64,000 nucleotides of DNA from Alcaligenes pakistanensis (GCF_014652815.1 NZ_BMZN01000002.1:212169-276168), one strand, 5' to 3'; positions 27,563 to 36,510 are shown, numbered from the stretch's first letter. Translations and numbers: made by a program. The notes: generated from the sequence alone by a model not told the origin.

Positions 27563-28335
27563 GCACGCAAAAAACAAGCTCGAACAGCCGCCTTATCCGT
27601 TTTGTGCCATTGCTGGCCGTGCTGTTTGGCATCCTGGTGTGGGAGTTGTTGAGCAGGCAGTTGATTCCGCTGTTCTTGCCCTCGCCGTGGGCAACAGTGC
27701 AGGCCGCCATGGAGTTGTGGTCTGAAGGCATGATTACTGAAGCCATCTATGCCTCCATGGGCCGCATTGCTCTGGGCTGGAGCATGGGCGTCATCGTGGG
27801 GGTTCCGATTGGCATCATCATGGGTAGCTCGCTCATTTTGCGCAAAGCGATTGAGCCTTATGTCGATTTCTTCCGTTTTGTTCCGCCCATTGCCTTTGTG
27901 ACTTTGGCCATCATCTGGCTTGGGCCTGGTGAAGCCTCCAAAGTTGGGCTGATTTTCTACGCCACGATTTTCATTGTCATCATCAGTGTGGTGGCCGGTG
28001 TACAGGCCGTTAGCCAGGACCGTTTGCGTGCTGCCGCTACTTTGGGTGCAGGCCGCATGCGCACCTTGTTAACTGTGGTGGTGCCATCCACCATTCCGGC
28101 GATTGTGACCGGCGCTCGTCTGGCCATGGGTAATTCTTTTCTGACCGTGGTGTCGGCCGAGATTGTGGCTGCCCAGGAAGGGATTGGAGCCTTGATCTGG
28201 TCGGCCCGCAATTACGGTCGTACGGAGTGGGTGTTCGTGGGCATTATTTTGCTGGGCGTCTTGGGCTATTTAAGCGACCAGATTCTGCGGTTTTTTGCCT
28301 TGAAATTCTTGGGGCGTTACGACATTAAAGTGTGA
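27559..28335 (+). CDS. ABC transporter permease (nitrate/sulfonate/taurine type)
   Basis: A 258-residue permease with six helices and the EAA coupling loop in AAATLGAGRMRTLLTVVVPSTIPAIVTGARLA. The N-terminal LLAVLFGILVWELLSRQLIPLFLPSPWATV is typical of SsuC/TauC/ThiX proteins. It overlaps the ATPase gene by four bases and is followed after 34 bp by the binding protein gene. Confidence 0.92.
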   Translation: MSTQKTSSNSRLIRFVPLLAVLFGILVWELLSRQLIPLFLPSPWATVQAAMELWSEGMITEAIYASMGRIALGWSMGVIVGVPIGIIMGSSLILRKAIEPYVDFFRFVPPIAFVTLAIIWLGPGEASKVGLIFYATIFIVIISVVAGVQAVSQDRLRAAATLGAGRMRTLLTVVVPSTIPAIVTGARLAMGNSFLTVVSAEIVAAQEGIGALIWSARNYGRTEWVFVGIILLGVLGYLSDQILRFFALKFLGRYDIKV

Positions 28336-28369
28336 TCGCCCAAGCCTTTGGGTGGCCAGGAGACAAGTT

Positions 28370-29338
28370 ATGTTTACTAGAATTAGATCGTATGCAAAAA
28401 AGCTGACACAGGAAAACATCAGCATCAAAAGTACGATGGCAGTCGGTGCCTTGGCGGTACTGTGCCTGTCCACCAGCACGGTGCATGCGCAGTCCGTGCC
28501 GATTGCAGTAGGTATTGATCCAACCTTTGTATCCTTTTTTGTAGCCAAGGATAAGGATCTGTTCCAAAAGCATGGGGTGGACGTCAAGCTGATTACCTTT
28601 GGACCGGGCGGGGCTATGGTCGATGGCATGATGGCGGGCCAGGCGGTAATGACGGCCTCGACCGAGACTACGCATTTGATCCGTATGCCACATGCTGACA
28701 TTCGTCCTGTTGGGATCGTGGGCGAGTCGGGCGATAACCTGAAGCTGGTATCGCGGGCGGAGATTACCGACCCGGCCCAGATCAAGACCTATGGCGTTGT
28801 ACCGGGCGGGGTATTTGAATATCTGACCAGTCTTAGCACCGAGAAATTCAATGGCCCTGATGCCAAGCTGGCTCAGGTGAAGTCTGGCCCGCCCGAACTG
28901 CCTGCTTTGTTGTTGCGCGGTGATGTGGATGCGTTCTGGCTGTTTGAACCCTTCCCGAATATGGTCAAGCGCCAGGGCGGGAATATTCTTGCGAGCAGCA
29001 AAGACGTGGGATACACCTACGCCACCTGGGTGTCGGCGATGGGGCCTTGGCTGGAGAGCAATCCGGAGCAAGCCAGAAAAGTGTTGGATGCCCTGGCCGA
29101 AGCCTGCGAGCTCACCACGGCTGATCCGGCGCTGGCTGCTGCTGCGGTGGAGAAACAAGTCCGTATCCCCAAGCAGCAGACTATGGAGTTTCTGCGCGAG
29201 ACTCAGTGCCAGATGCGTGGGTTTACCGAGGATGATCTGAATGGTTACGATAGAATCGCTGACTTCCTGCAAGACCGGAAGATCACCACGCAGCGAGTAT
29301 CGTTCAGAGATAAAGTGGCCATGGGTTTTTATCCATAA
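28370..29338 (+). CDS. ABC transporter substrate-binding protein (NMT1/SsuA-like)
   Basis: A 322-residue periplasmic protein. ATG at 28370 is chosen because AGGAGA precedes it; an earlier in-frame start lacks this. The long signal peptide ends at STVHAQS. The mature part has the NMT1/SsuA pattern: VGIDPTFVSFFVAKDKDLFQKHGVDVKLI, AMVDGMMAGQAVMTAS, and DVDAFWLFEPFPNMVKRQG. Ligands of this group are sulfonates, taurine, nitrate or pyrimidine-like compounds; here it is not resolved. Confidence 0.92.
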   Translation: MFTRIRSYAKKLTQENISIKSTMAVGALAVLCLSTSTVHAQSVPIAVGIDPTFVSFFVAKDKDLFQKHGVDVKLITFGPGGAMVDGMMAGQAVMTASTETTHLIRMPHADIRPVGIVGESGDNLKLVSRAEITDPAQIKTYGVVPGGVFEYLTSLSTEKFNGPDAKLAQVKSGPPELPALLLRGDVDAFWLFEPFPNMVKRQGGNILASSKDVGYTYATWVSAMGPWLESNPEQARKVLDALAEACELTTADPALAAAAVEKQVRIPKQQTMEFLRETQCQMRGFTEDDLNGYDRIADFLQDRKITTQRVSFRDKVAMGFYP

Positions 29339-29510
29339 GGGCCAGCCGCTGAAGAAAAAAAGCGCATTGAGGCGGGACCTGATTTAAAAAATATAATGGC
29401 AGCTTGTTTGATCGCTTGATGGGTCCTATGTCTGCACCTTGAAGGCAGGAAAATCATACTTTTAATTAAAACCAGACGTTTTCTTGTTTTTGATGTGACG
29501 AGACATAAGA

Positions 29511-30215
29511 GTGAATACAAAACCGCTTTACGAACAACTTGCCGATAAGCTGACCCGCTACATCCAGGACGGTCGCCTGCAGCCGGGCGACCGTTTGCCC
29601 ACCGAGGCCGAGCTGGGAGAAATGTTTGGTGTCAGCCGGATTACCGTGCGTCAGGGCTTGGCGATTTTGACCCGCAATGGCTTGATCGAACGCTTTCCCA
29701 GCCGTGGCTCCTTCGTGCTGGAGCGCAAAAGCACTGGCTCCTGGGAGCTGGGCTCAATTAATGATCTGGTGCAGTTGGGCAAAGACACCAGCACCAAGAT
29801 TGCCAGCTGGGAGCTGGTGATGCCGCCGGCTGATATTGCCGAGTTCTTCGCCTCTGACGAACCGGTCTACAAGTTGCAAGCGGTGCGCTACAAGTCTGCC
29901 GTTCCCCTTTATTTTGCAGAGAATTATTTGCTGCGCTCGATCGGGGAACGTATCCAGGCTCAAGACCTGCAAACACGAACCATGGTGGAAATGCTGACAA
30001 CGGTATTGGGGGTGCCCATCAAGCATGCCCAGGAAGAGATCAGCATGGCCAATGCCTCGGCGGAGATGGCCAAGCAATTGTGGATCAAGGAAAACCAGGC
30101 GGTCATTGTGCAGCGTATCGACCTGTTTGATACCGATGACAAGCCGGTACAAAGTGGCAAGGGTTGGTGGCGCAGCGAGCATTTCAAGCGGCGCTTCAAG
30201 CTGAACTACGTATAA
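29511..30215 (+). CDS. GntR-family regulator with UTRA domain (HutC subfamily)
   Basis: A 234-residue regulator read from GTG at 29511. Residues 1-70 are the GntR winged helix (PLYEQLADKLTRYIQDGRLQ, LPTEAELGEMFGVSRITVRQ), then a UTRA effector domain from about 85 with RYKSAVPLYFAENYLL and AKQLWIKENQAVIVQRIDLFD. It follows the ABC operon in the same direction after 172 bp and probably controls it through the inverted repeat at 26232-26255. Confidence 0.88.
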   Translation: MNTKPLYEQLADKLTRYIQDGRLQPGDRLPTEAELGEMFGVSRITVRQGLAILTRNGLIERFPSRGSFVLERKSTGSWELGSINDLVQLGKDTSTKIASWELVMPPADIAEFFASDEPVYKLQAVRYKSAVPLYFAENYLLRSIGERIQAQDLQTRTMVEMLTTVLGVPIKHAQEEISMANASAEMAKQLWIKENQAVIVQRIDLFDTDDKPVQSGKGWWRSEHFKRRFKLNYV

Positions 30216-30272
30216 GAAGCGATGCTCACGATTTTGCCCTAGTGCTAGGCCAAGCCCTGCCGACTGGCGGGT

Positions 30273-30734
30273 TTACACCGGCAAACGTTGCCCCTTGGCT
30301 TTAATACAGGACAGCACAATCTGCGAATGAATTTTCGTGACGCCGCGTAGTGTATTGAGCTTGTGGATCACAAAATTAGAGAAGGTCTCGAAATTGCGTG
30401 TGCGTATGTGCAGCATGTAGTTCGCCTGCCCGGTCACGATGTAGGCGTGTAGAACCTCGTCCATGGTGGCCAGGGCTTTGCTCAAGTACTGATGCTCGCT
30501 TTCATTAAGCTGGCCAATATTGACCTCTACGAAGGCTTCAATGGCAAAGCCCAGCTTACCCGCGCTTAGATTGGCGCTGTAGTTTTCGATCAGGCCTTCC
30601 TGTTCCAGAATCTTTACCCGGCGGTGGCAGGAAGAGGGGGAAAGGGCCACCAGGTCTGCCAGCTCCTGGTTGCTGAGCCTGCCGTTGTCCTGCAAAAGGC
30701 GCAGGATTTTCAGGTCTGTCTCATCAAGTCTCAT
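30273..30734 (-). CDS. Lrp/AsnC-family regulator (KynR-like)
   Basis: A 153-residue Lrp-type protein. The HTH is residues 1-60 (LDETDLKILRLLQDNGRLSN, LADLVALSPSSCHRRVKILEQEGLI), and the RAM ligand-binding domain spans 65-145 with HAYIVTGQANYMLHIRTRN. It is divergent from kynureninase, 143 bp apart, an arrangement known for KynR, which senses kynurenine and activates the kyn genes. That function is inferred from position. Confidence 0.87.
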   Translation of the reverse strand: MRLDETDLKILRLLQDNGRLSNQELADLVALSPSSCHRRVKILEQEGLIENYSANLSAGKLGFAIEAFVEVNIGQLNESEHQYLSKALATMDEVLHAYIVTGQANYMLHIRTRNFETFSNFVIHKLNTLRGVTKIHSQIVLSCIKAKGQRLPV

Positions 30735-30877
30735 ATTTTAGAATTATCTATTAAAAGGATTTTCAGAAACCGAATTTTCTTCCAAATTTAATCATAATAT
30801 TCATTGCTTTGGAATAATTTGCCAATAGCTCGATGCTAGACTAAAAGTCGTAAAAAATAGAATCGAGGAGCATGACA

Positions 30878-32128
30878 ATGATTACTTTGCAGCAATGCGA
30901 GCAGTGGGATCAGGCCGATGAATTGGCTGCCTTCAAAGCCAAGTTCGACCTGCCTCCCAATACAATTTATCTGGATGGGAACTCTTTGGGTGCCATGCCC
31001 CGGCATGCCATGGAACGCGCTCAGGAAGTCATTTCTCAGGAATGGCGTACCGACCTGATCAATAGCTGGAACAAAGCGGGCTGGTGGACCTTGCCGGTGC
31101 GTTTGGGCGACCAGATGTCGCCCTTGATTGGTGCCGGTCCAGGCGAGACCATTGTTAGCGACAGCACCTCTATCAATTTGTTCAAAGTACTGGCCGCCGC
31201 CGTCAATCTGCAAAAAGAACGCCATCCGGAAAAGAAAGTGATTCTGGCCGAGCGCGATTCTTTCCCCACGGATCTGTACATTATTGAAGGCTTTAACGCC
31301 TTTTTCGGCAAAGACTATAGGTTAGAGCTGTTTGATGACCCGGCCGATCTGCAAACAGCGGTCAATGAGAACACCGCCGTGGTGGTGCTGTCCCATGTTA
31401 ACTACCGAACCGGCTACTTGCACGATATGCAGGCCACTAACCGTTTGGTGCATGAGCATAATGGTCTCTTGATCTGGGACCTGTGCCACTCCGTTGGTGC
31501 CTTGCCGATTGAACTCAATAGCAGCGACTCTGACTTCGCGATTGGCTGCACCTACAAGTACTTGAATGCTGGCCCTGGCGCACCCGCCTTGCTGTGGGTG
31601 AATCCCAAGCTGATGAACCAGATCAGCCAGCCATTGTCCGGCTGGTGGGGGCATAAACATCCCTTTGCCATGAGCCCTTCGTATGAGGCCGCTCCTGGCA
31701 TCGAGCGCTTTTTGTGCGGTACCCAGCCGATTGTTTCGCTAAGCCTGGTCGCTTGCGGTGTAGACGTGTTCCTGCAAACAGATTTGCAGGCCGTCCGCCG
31801 TAAGTCCCTGGCCTTGACGGACTTGTTCATTACTCTGGTGGAACAAGAATGCGCCGAGTTTGGCTTGCGTCTGGTTACTCCGCGCGATCATCACTTCCGT
31901 GGCAGCCATGTCAGCTTCGCGCACGAGCAAGGCTATGCCGCCATTCAGGCACTGATTGCCCGTGGTGTGATTGGCGATTATCGCGAGCCTGAAGTGATGC
32001 GTTTTGGTGTCACGCCTTTGTATCTGTCTTTTGTGGATATCTGGCAGGCTGTGCAGCATATCAAGGCGGTGTTTGCTAATAGGGAATGGGACAAGCCTGC
32101 CTACAAGACACGCTCCAAAGTGACTTGA
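30878..32128 (+). CDS. kynU: Kynureninase
   Basis: A 416-residue PLP enzyme of aspartate-aminotransferase fold that cleaves L-kynurenine to anthranilate and L-alanine. Visible marks are TIYLDGNSLGAMPR, SDSTSINLFKVLAAA, WDLCHSVGALPIEL and the PLP lysine in IGCTYKYLNAGPGAPA (about residue 227). GAGGAG is only one base before an ATG at 30872, so the ATG at 30878 is the better start. kynA and kynB are not in the window. The next gene is an amino-acid permease, 37 bp downstream, so the pair may use external kynurenine or tryptophan breakdown products. Confidence 0.93.
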   Translation: MITLQQCEQWDQADELAAFKAKFDLPPNTIYLDGNSLGAMPRHAMERAQEVISQEWRTDLINSWNKAGWWTLPVRLGDQMSPLIGAGPGETIVSDSTSINLFKVLAAAVNLQKERHPEKKVILAERDSFPTDLYIIEGFNAFFGKDYRLELFDDPADLQTAVNENTAVVVLSHVNYRTGYLHDMQATNRLVHEHNGLLIWDLCHSVGALPIELNSSDSDFAIGCTYKYLNAGPGAPALLWVNPKLMNQISQPLSGWWGHKHPFAMSPSYEAAPGIERFLCGTQPIVSLSLVACGVDVFLQTDLQAVRRKSLALTDLFITLVEQECAEFGLRLVTPRDHHFRGSHVSFAHEQGYAAIQALIARGVIGDYREPEVMRFGVTPLYLSFVDIWQAVQHIKAVFANREWDKPAYKTRSKVT

Positions 32129-32165
32129 TCACAGCAGCATAAAAAAATAAGCATAAGGAGGAGAC

Positions 32166-33539
32166 ATGAGCCGATTTGAGCAGATTCAATCGCGCGAAGC
32201 CGGACTGCATAAAAAACTGAATGCCCGCCAAATGAGCATGATTGCGATCGGGGGAGCCATTGGTACCGGCTTGTTCCTGGGTAGCAAGTTTGCCATTGGT
32301 TTTGCGGGCCCCGGCGTGGTAGTGAGCTATGTGATTGGTGGCTTTATTGCACTGGTCTTGATGGGCTGCCTGGCCGAGATGACGGTGGAACATCCGACTT
32401 CGGGCTCCTTTGGGGCCTACGCGGAGTTCTACATTCATCCGCTAGCCGGTTTTTTGGTGCGCTACAGCTATTGGGCCTGCATTGTGCTGGCCGTGGGCAC
32501 CGAGGTGACCGCGGTCGCGGACTATATGAAGTTTTGGTTCCCGGACGTGTCGCCCTGGATATGGATCGCCTTTTTTTCGGCGGTGCTGATTGTGGTCAAT
32601 GCTTATAGTGTCAAAGCCTTTGGCTCGGTGGAATATTGGTTTGCACTGATTAAAGTGTTCGCCATCATTGCGTTCATCGTGCTGGCCGTGGGTATTTTGA
32701 CGGGGTACTACAAACCCGCCCAAGTGCAGCAAAACCTGTTTGGCCAAGGTGGCTTCATGCCCAATGGCTGGTATGGAGTGTGGGTGGGTGTGATCATTTC
32801 CATCTTCAGTTATCTGAGTATCGAGATGATTGCCGTGGCGGCGGGCGAGGCGGAGAACCCGGAGCAAGCGGTACGCCAGGCCTTCAAGGCCACGATCTGG
32901 CGTCTGATCATTTTCTACATATTGTCGCTGTCCCTGATCGTGATGCTGGTGCCTTGGCAGCAGCTGGTTGCCGATGGCACTACCAGTCCCTTTATCACTG
33001 TGATGCAGGCGGTTGGCATTCCCTATGCCGACAGCATCCTGAACTTCATTGTGATTATTGCGGCCTTGTCGGCCATGAACAGCATGCTTTATATCTCTAC
33101 GCGCATGATGTTCAGCTTGTCGCGTGCGGGGGATGCACCTGCCGTGCTGGGCAAAGTGGCTAAAAACGGTGTGCCCTTGCACGCGCTGGCTTTGTCGGCC
33201 AGTGGGGTGGCCGTGGCGGCTGTGGTGTATGCCTACAATCCGGAAACGGCCTTCCCGGTCATGATTGCCTTGTCCATGTTTGGTGCCTTGTTCACCTGGG
33301 GCATGATTTTCCTGACGCACTTGTTCTTTCGCCGTCGTATGGCTCAGGACGGGGTGCAGCTGCGTTTCCGTATGCCAGCTTTTCCGATTGGCACGTTGCT
33401 GGGCTTGATTGGCATTGTGGCGATTTTGGTGACCACTTGGTTCATCAATATTTTTCACTACACCCTGTTGTTTGGCCTGCCGTTCTTGCTGGCCTTGATC
33501 GTGATCTACTTCGTGCGAGGCCGTCGCCCTGCAGCTTGA
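32166..33539 (+). CDS. Amino-acid permease (AAT family, APC superfamily)
   Basis: A 457-residue, 12-helix permease. The N-terminal LNARQMSMIAIGGAIGTGLFLGS is the AAT-family hallmark (AroP, PheP, GabP, ProY), followed by GPGVVVSYVIGGFIALVLMGCLAEM and EYWFALIKVFAIIAFI. AGGAGGAG precedes the ATG. It follows kynureninase closely and is followed by a strong terminator, so kynU and this gene form an operon. The likely substrate is an aromatic amino acid or kynurenine, inferred from context only. Confidence 0.9.
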   Translation: MSRFEQIQSREAGLHKKLNARQMSMIAIGGAIGTGLFLGSKFAIGFAGPGVVVSYVIGGFIALVLMGCLAEMTVEHPTSGSFGAYAEFYIHPLAGFLVRYSYWACIVLAVGTEVTAVADYMKFWFPDVSPWIWIAFFSAVLIVVNAYSVKAFGSVEYWFALIKVFAIIAFIVLAVGILTGYYKPAQVQQNLFGQGGFMPNGWYGVWVGVIISIFSYLSIEMIAVAAGEAENPEQAVRQAFKATIWRLIIFYILSLSLIVMLVPWQQLVADGTTSPFITVMQAVGIPYADSILNFIVIIAALSAMNSMLYISTRMMFSLSRAGDAPAVLGKVAKNGVPLHALALSASGVAVAAVVYAYNPETAFPVMIALSMFGALFTWGMIFLTHLFFRRRMAQDGVQLRFRMPAFPIGTLLGLIGIVAILVTTWFINIFHYTLLFGLPFLLALIVIYFVRGRRPAA

Positions 33540-33570
33540 ATGACCTGACTCTGTTGCTCTGTTTGAACAA

Positions 33571-33597
33571 GCCCCTGCTTTGGCGGGGGCTTTTTTT
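33571..33597 (+). terminator. Intrinsic terminator of the kynU operon
   Basis: GCCCCTGC-TTTG-GCGGGGGC forms an 8-bp stem (one G-T pair) followed by seven T. Confidence 0.9.
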
Positions 33598-33758
33598 GCA
33601 TTACGGTTTTGAAGATGTGTGTCTTACCGAGAAACGGCGTGCCCGTATTGGTAGGGATGCTTGTTTGCATGGCGGCCAATGGCGCGGCGTGCGCAGCAGC
33701 TTGATCTTTGTCAGCCAAGACGCTTTGTTCTGATTCCAGGGGGCTTTATCATACAAAT

Positions 33759-33848
33759 ATGTACGATTTGAGACTATTATGTCTCAATAAGGATTTTGGT
33801 TGCCCAGAAAAGAAGCCGTCAGTCGTCCTGGACGGCTGTTCTTTTTTT
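33759..33848 (+). ncRNA. Candidate small RNA with its own promoter and terminator
   Basis: A promoter-like TTGTTC (33725-33730), 16-base spacer and TATCAT (33747-33752) precede a start near 33759. The transcript would hold a small GAGAC/GTCTC hairpin (33771-33785) and end in AGCCGTC/GACGGCT (33814-33820, 33831-33837) with a run of seven T (33842-33848). The only open frames are trivial. Because the terminator sits 38 bp before the next gene's start, an attenuating leader is the alternative. Confidence 0.45.
33814..33848 (+). terminator. Intrinsic terminator ahead of the GrHR/ParB-like gene
   Basis: A 7-bp stem AGCCGTC/GACGGCT with a 10-base loop, then GTTC and seven T. No annotated gene ends just upstream, so it ends either a small RNA or a regulated leader. 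Confidence 0.7.
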
Positions 33849-33885
33849 GGGGCCGGTATATCAGCACGTGCCTGGGAGGAAAGCT

Positions 33886-34851
33886 GTGAATCGTCATGGA
33901 AAGCGCATGACTCATCCGCGTGAATTGCGTACAGCAAATGGCAAAGCCTTGCTGGGCCCCGGTGCGGATGCGGCTTTTGGCAGCTTGGCTGCGCCCGAGA
34001 TTCGACAGCGCGTTCTGCTGGCGCATTGGGTGGCGCATAGCCGGGACAAGACCCAGCAGTATCTGGGTTTCCCTTTGGGCCGCATCATGTTGCAACGCTG
34101 GATGCGCAGTAAAGCAGGCAGTCGCCGGATCGAGGCATTTGGATTGCCGCGTCATATCGTCCATGAAACCCTGGGCGAGTCAGCCTTGACCTTGCATGTA
34201 AACCCGCGAGAGCTGATTCGTATGGCGATTCAGGCACCCCGCAAGCAAGAAAAGCGGCCTTCATCGTTAGCGTTTATCTGGGAAGGAAGCTGGGACCAGC
34301 GGCGTGAGGACTTGCGCGTCGGGACGCGGTACTCATTGATCAGCGACCTGGATGAAAACCGTCATCAGCTAGAGCAAACGGTACGCTTTAAAAAGCTGAT
34401 GAAACGGATCGAACAAGGCAAGCCCTGGGAGTCCTATCAACAAGGGGTGTTTCTGGATACGCCGGAAAAAATCCTGGAATACCTGCGCATCTATCTGGAG
34501 TTTCTGGACGAAATGGCTCGCGATGGCTTTGACCCCAGACGGGGCAAAGACGCCTTGGGTGTCGTCATTTCCCGTGAGGGTCGTATTCTGAAAATCAATC
34601 GTGGCCTGCATAGGCTGGCGATGGCCCAGCGTCTGGGTTTGCCTAAGGTGCCGGTGCAAGTACGCCATGTGCACCGCTATTGGTGGGATCACGTGACAGC
34701 GGGGGCGACCGGGGAACTGGCACTGCATCGAATGCAGCAAGCCTTGCGCCGCTGCGTGCCTGAAACCCAGGCGGGCCCTTTGGATCAGGACCCGGATACC
34801 TTGCTGACAGAGGCATTTTGGCCTGCCCCTCGGGTGTCGCTCAGCGTTTAA
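33886..34851 (+). CDS. Conserved protein with ParB/Srx-like 'GrHR' C-terminal domain, function unknown
   Basis: A 321-residue soluble protein. The start is GTG at 33886, just after GGGAGGAAAGCT; earlier in-frame codons run through the upstream terminator. The C-terminal half has a pattern I associate with a widespread family: RFKKLMKRIEQGKPWESY (about 170), a helical YLRIYLEFLDEMARDGFD, then LGVVISREGRILKINRGLHR LAMAQRLGLPKVPVQV and a final H-x-x-W. This is like the ParB/sulfiredoxin core, where G-x-H-R binds nucleotide or phosphate. Relatives often sit near polysaccharide genes, but none is nearby here. No signal peptide or membrane helix. Confidence 0.6.
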   Translation: MNRHGKRMTHPRELRTANGKALLGPGADAAFGSLAAPEIRQRVLLAHWVAHSRDKTQQYLGFPLGRIMLQRWMRSKAGSRRIEAFGLPRHIVHETLGESALTLHVNPRELIRMAIQAPRKQEKRPSSLAFIWEGSWDQRREDLRVGTRYSLISDLDENRHQLEQTVRFKKLMKRIEQGKPWESYQQGVFLDTPEKILEYLRIYLEFLDEMARDGFDPRRGKDALGVVISREGRILKINRGLHRLAMAQRLGLPKVPVQVRHVHRYWWDHVTAGATGELALHRMQQALRRCVPETQAGPLDQDPDTLLTEAFWPAPRVSLSV

Positions 34852-35050
34852 AAAATCGCCCGCATAGTCATTATTCCATGGGTGAAATACGGTTTCCCGA
34901 TTAATGAAGTTACACTAGCGCACGCTCCACAAAGGTAGCGTGCCTGTCAGTTTTCCTGATCCCCAGTGGCGCACAACAATAAGACCGACTCTCCATGCTT
35001 GGGCGCTGTCCTGTGCCCATTCCAGTCCTGTATTAGCTAGAGGAATAACT

Positions 35051-35602
35051 ATGACTGCAGCAAAACCTCGACCACGCGAGGAATTGCTTTTGCGCCTTGT
35101 AAGCGCCCTGGCTGACCAGCCACGGGCGTCCATGGGGCAATTGGCCGGTCTGGTGGGTTTAAGCCGCGCTACCTTGTGCCGCTACTTTCCATCTCGCGAA
35201 GCCATGATGATGGAGATCTTCCAGGAAGGGGTGAATAGTGCCGAGCAAGCCATTGAGCGTGCTCATATGGGCGAGGGGCAGGCCCAGGAGGCTATTCAGC
35301 GACTCATACAAGAGCTGCTGCCCATTGTGGAGCTGTACATGTATGTCGAACGCCAGTTGCAGCTTGAGGAGGAATACTCCACGGTTCGTACTGAAGCGGT
35401 CCGACAGACCTTGATCCATCAGTTTCAGCAATGGCAGGAAACCGGGGCTTTGCGCCGGGATCTGTCTGCCATCTGGCTGTGCGAGTCCTTGTTTGCCTTG
35501 CTGGGCAAAGCTACTCGACTGATTCGTGTGGGCCGCCTGGCTCGCCATGATGCGCCCAATAATGTGTTTACCTTGCTGTGGGGCGGTATCGTCCACCCTT
35601 GA
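35051..35602 (+). CDS. TetR-family transcriptional regulator
   Basis: A 183-residue protein. ATG at 35051 follows AGAGGA; the longer upstream frame has no ribosome-binding site and would be cysteine- and tryptophan-rich leader. The HTH is at residues 10-55 (LLLRLVSALADQPRASMGQL, LVGLSRATLCRYFPSREAMM), then a helical ligand domain. It is followed 88 bp later by the secreted peroxiredoxin gene, which it may control. Confidence 0.85.
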   Translation: MTAAKPRPREELLLRLVSALADQPRASMGQLAGLVGLSRATLCRYFPSREAMMMEIFQEGVNSAEQAIERAHMGEGQAQEAIQRLIQELLPIVELYMYVERQLQLEEEYSTVRTEAVRQTLIHQFQQWQETGALRRDLSAIWLCESLFALLGKATRLIRVGRLARHDAPNNVFTLLWGGIVHP

Positions 35603-35690
35603 ACGGGGCGTGGAAATGAACCCTTGTGTTGTCATGCTCCTGCGGATTACGCTGCTTGCTGGTGCAGCGCAGAAATACGGAGGCAAGGGC

Positions 35691-36242
35691 ATGAAGCAGG
35701 CAATCGCAACATTTTCTTTGGGTTTGTCCCTGTTGATGGGGGCTGGTAGCGCACAGGCTGCGTTGGACGTGGGCACACCCGCGCCAGATTTCACCGTGCA
35801 AGCCGCGCTGGCGGGCAAAACCTTTGAATTCAATTTGGATGAGGCCTTAAAGAAGGGGCCGGTCGTCCTGTATTTTTATCCGGCAGCGTTTACTCAGGGT
35901 TGTACCGTCGAAGCGCATACTTTTGCGGAAGCTATTGACGAATACAGCTACTTTGGCGCCACTGTGATTGGCTTGTCTTCGGACAATATCGACACCCTGA
36001 AAGATTTTTCCACCGGGCCGTGCGGCAGCAAGTTTGCGGTGGGGGCGGACACCACAGGCCAGGTCATCAAGGCTTATGACGCGGGCCTGGGGACGCACAC
36101 CGAACGTGCTTCCCGCATTTCCTACGTCATTTCGCCTGAGCGAAAAATCATTTTTGAATATACGGCGATGGAGCCGGACGAGCACGTGAACAAGACCCTG
36201 GGCGCCGTACGCGACTGGACCGCACAACAGGGACCCAAGTAA
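35691..36242 (+). CDS. Exported peroxiredoxin (AhpC/Bcp-like)
   Basis: A 183-residue thioredoxin-fold peroxidase with an N-terminal signal peptide (cut after SAQA, residue 23), so periplasmic. The active-site motif is YFYPAAFTQGC: Pro64, Thr68 and peroxidatic Cys71. A second cysteine at about 111 (STGPCGSKF) could be resolving. GGAGG precedes the ATG. It would reduce hydrogen peroxide or organic peroxides in the envelope. Most Bcp proteins are cytoplasmic and about 155 residues, so the signal peptide is the distinguishing feature. Confidence 0.88.
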   Translation: MKQAIATFSLGLSLLMGAGSAQAALDVGTPAPDFTVQAALAGKTFEFNLDEALKKGPVVLYFYPAAFTQGCTVEAHTFAEAIDEYSYFGATVIGLSSDNIDTLKDFSTGPCGSKFAVGADTTGQVIKAYDAGLGTHTERASRISYVISPERKIIFEYTAMEPDEHVNKTLGAVRDWTAQQGPK

Positions 36243-36281
36243 AAACCGGGATAGCGGCCTGTTGTTTCGGTCAGTACGGCA

Positions 36282-36510
36282 TGGCGGTACCGTCGCCGTA
36301 TTGAGCATATAGGGCACGCTCAAAAATAAGATGGCGGTCGTGGGTAAACTCAGTGTCAACAAGGGCGCCAGAGTGCCTGCCGCCACTACATTATTGGCAG
36401 CTTCGGGGGTCAACCTCTTCGCTAGCGCCATGGTCGAACTGGTCCTTGTGTTTGGACAGGTCCTTCTCCAGCGGAGAGGACAGCATGGTGAGGGGCACAG
36501 TAAACGAGTT
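36282..36510 (-). pseudogene. tctA remnant (tripartite tricarboxylate transporter large permease), frameshifted
   Basis: On the minus strand one frame reads LEKDLSKHKDQFDHGASEEV and then a shifted frame reads RLTPEAANNVVAAGTLAPLL TLSLPTTAILF. Joined, they match the conserved TctA core (EK-LSK-P--FG-GA-EGV--PEAANNA---G--PLLTLGIPG-A). The two parts are in different frames and nothing else of a 500-residue permease is present, so this is a decayed internal fragment. Plus-strand open frames here are antisense shadows. Confidence 0.65.

Noticed and set aside
33437..33733. Possible gene between the amino-acid permease and the small RNA region
   Set aside because: The frame overlaps the permease end and crosses its terminator; the remaining short frames have no ribosome-binding site or recognisable pattern.
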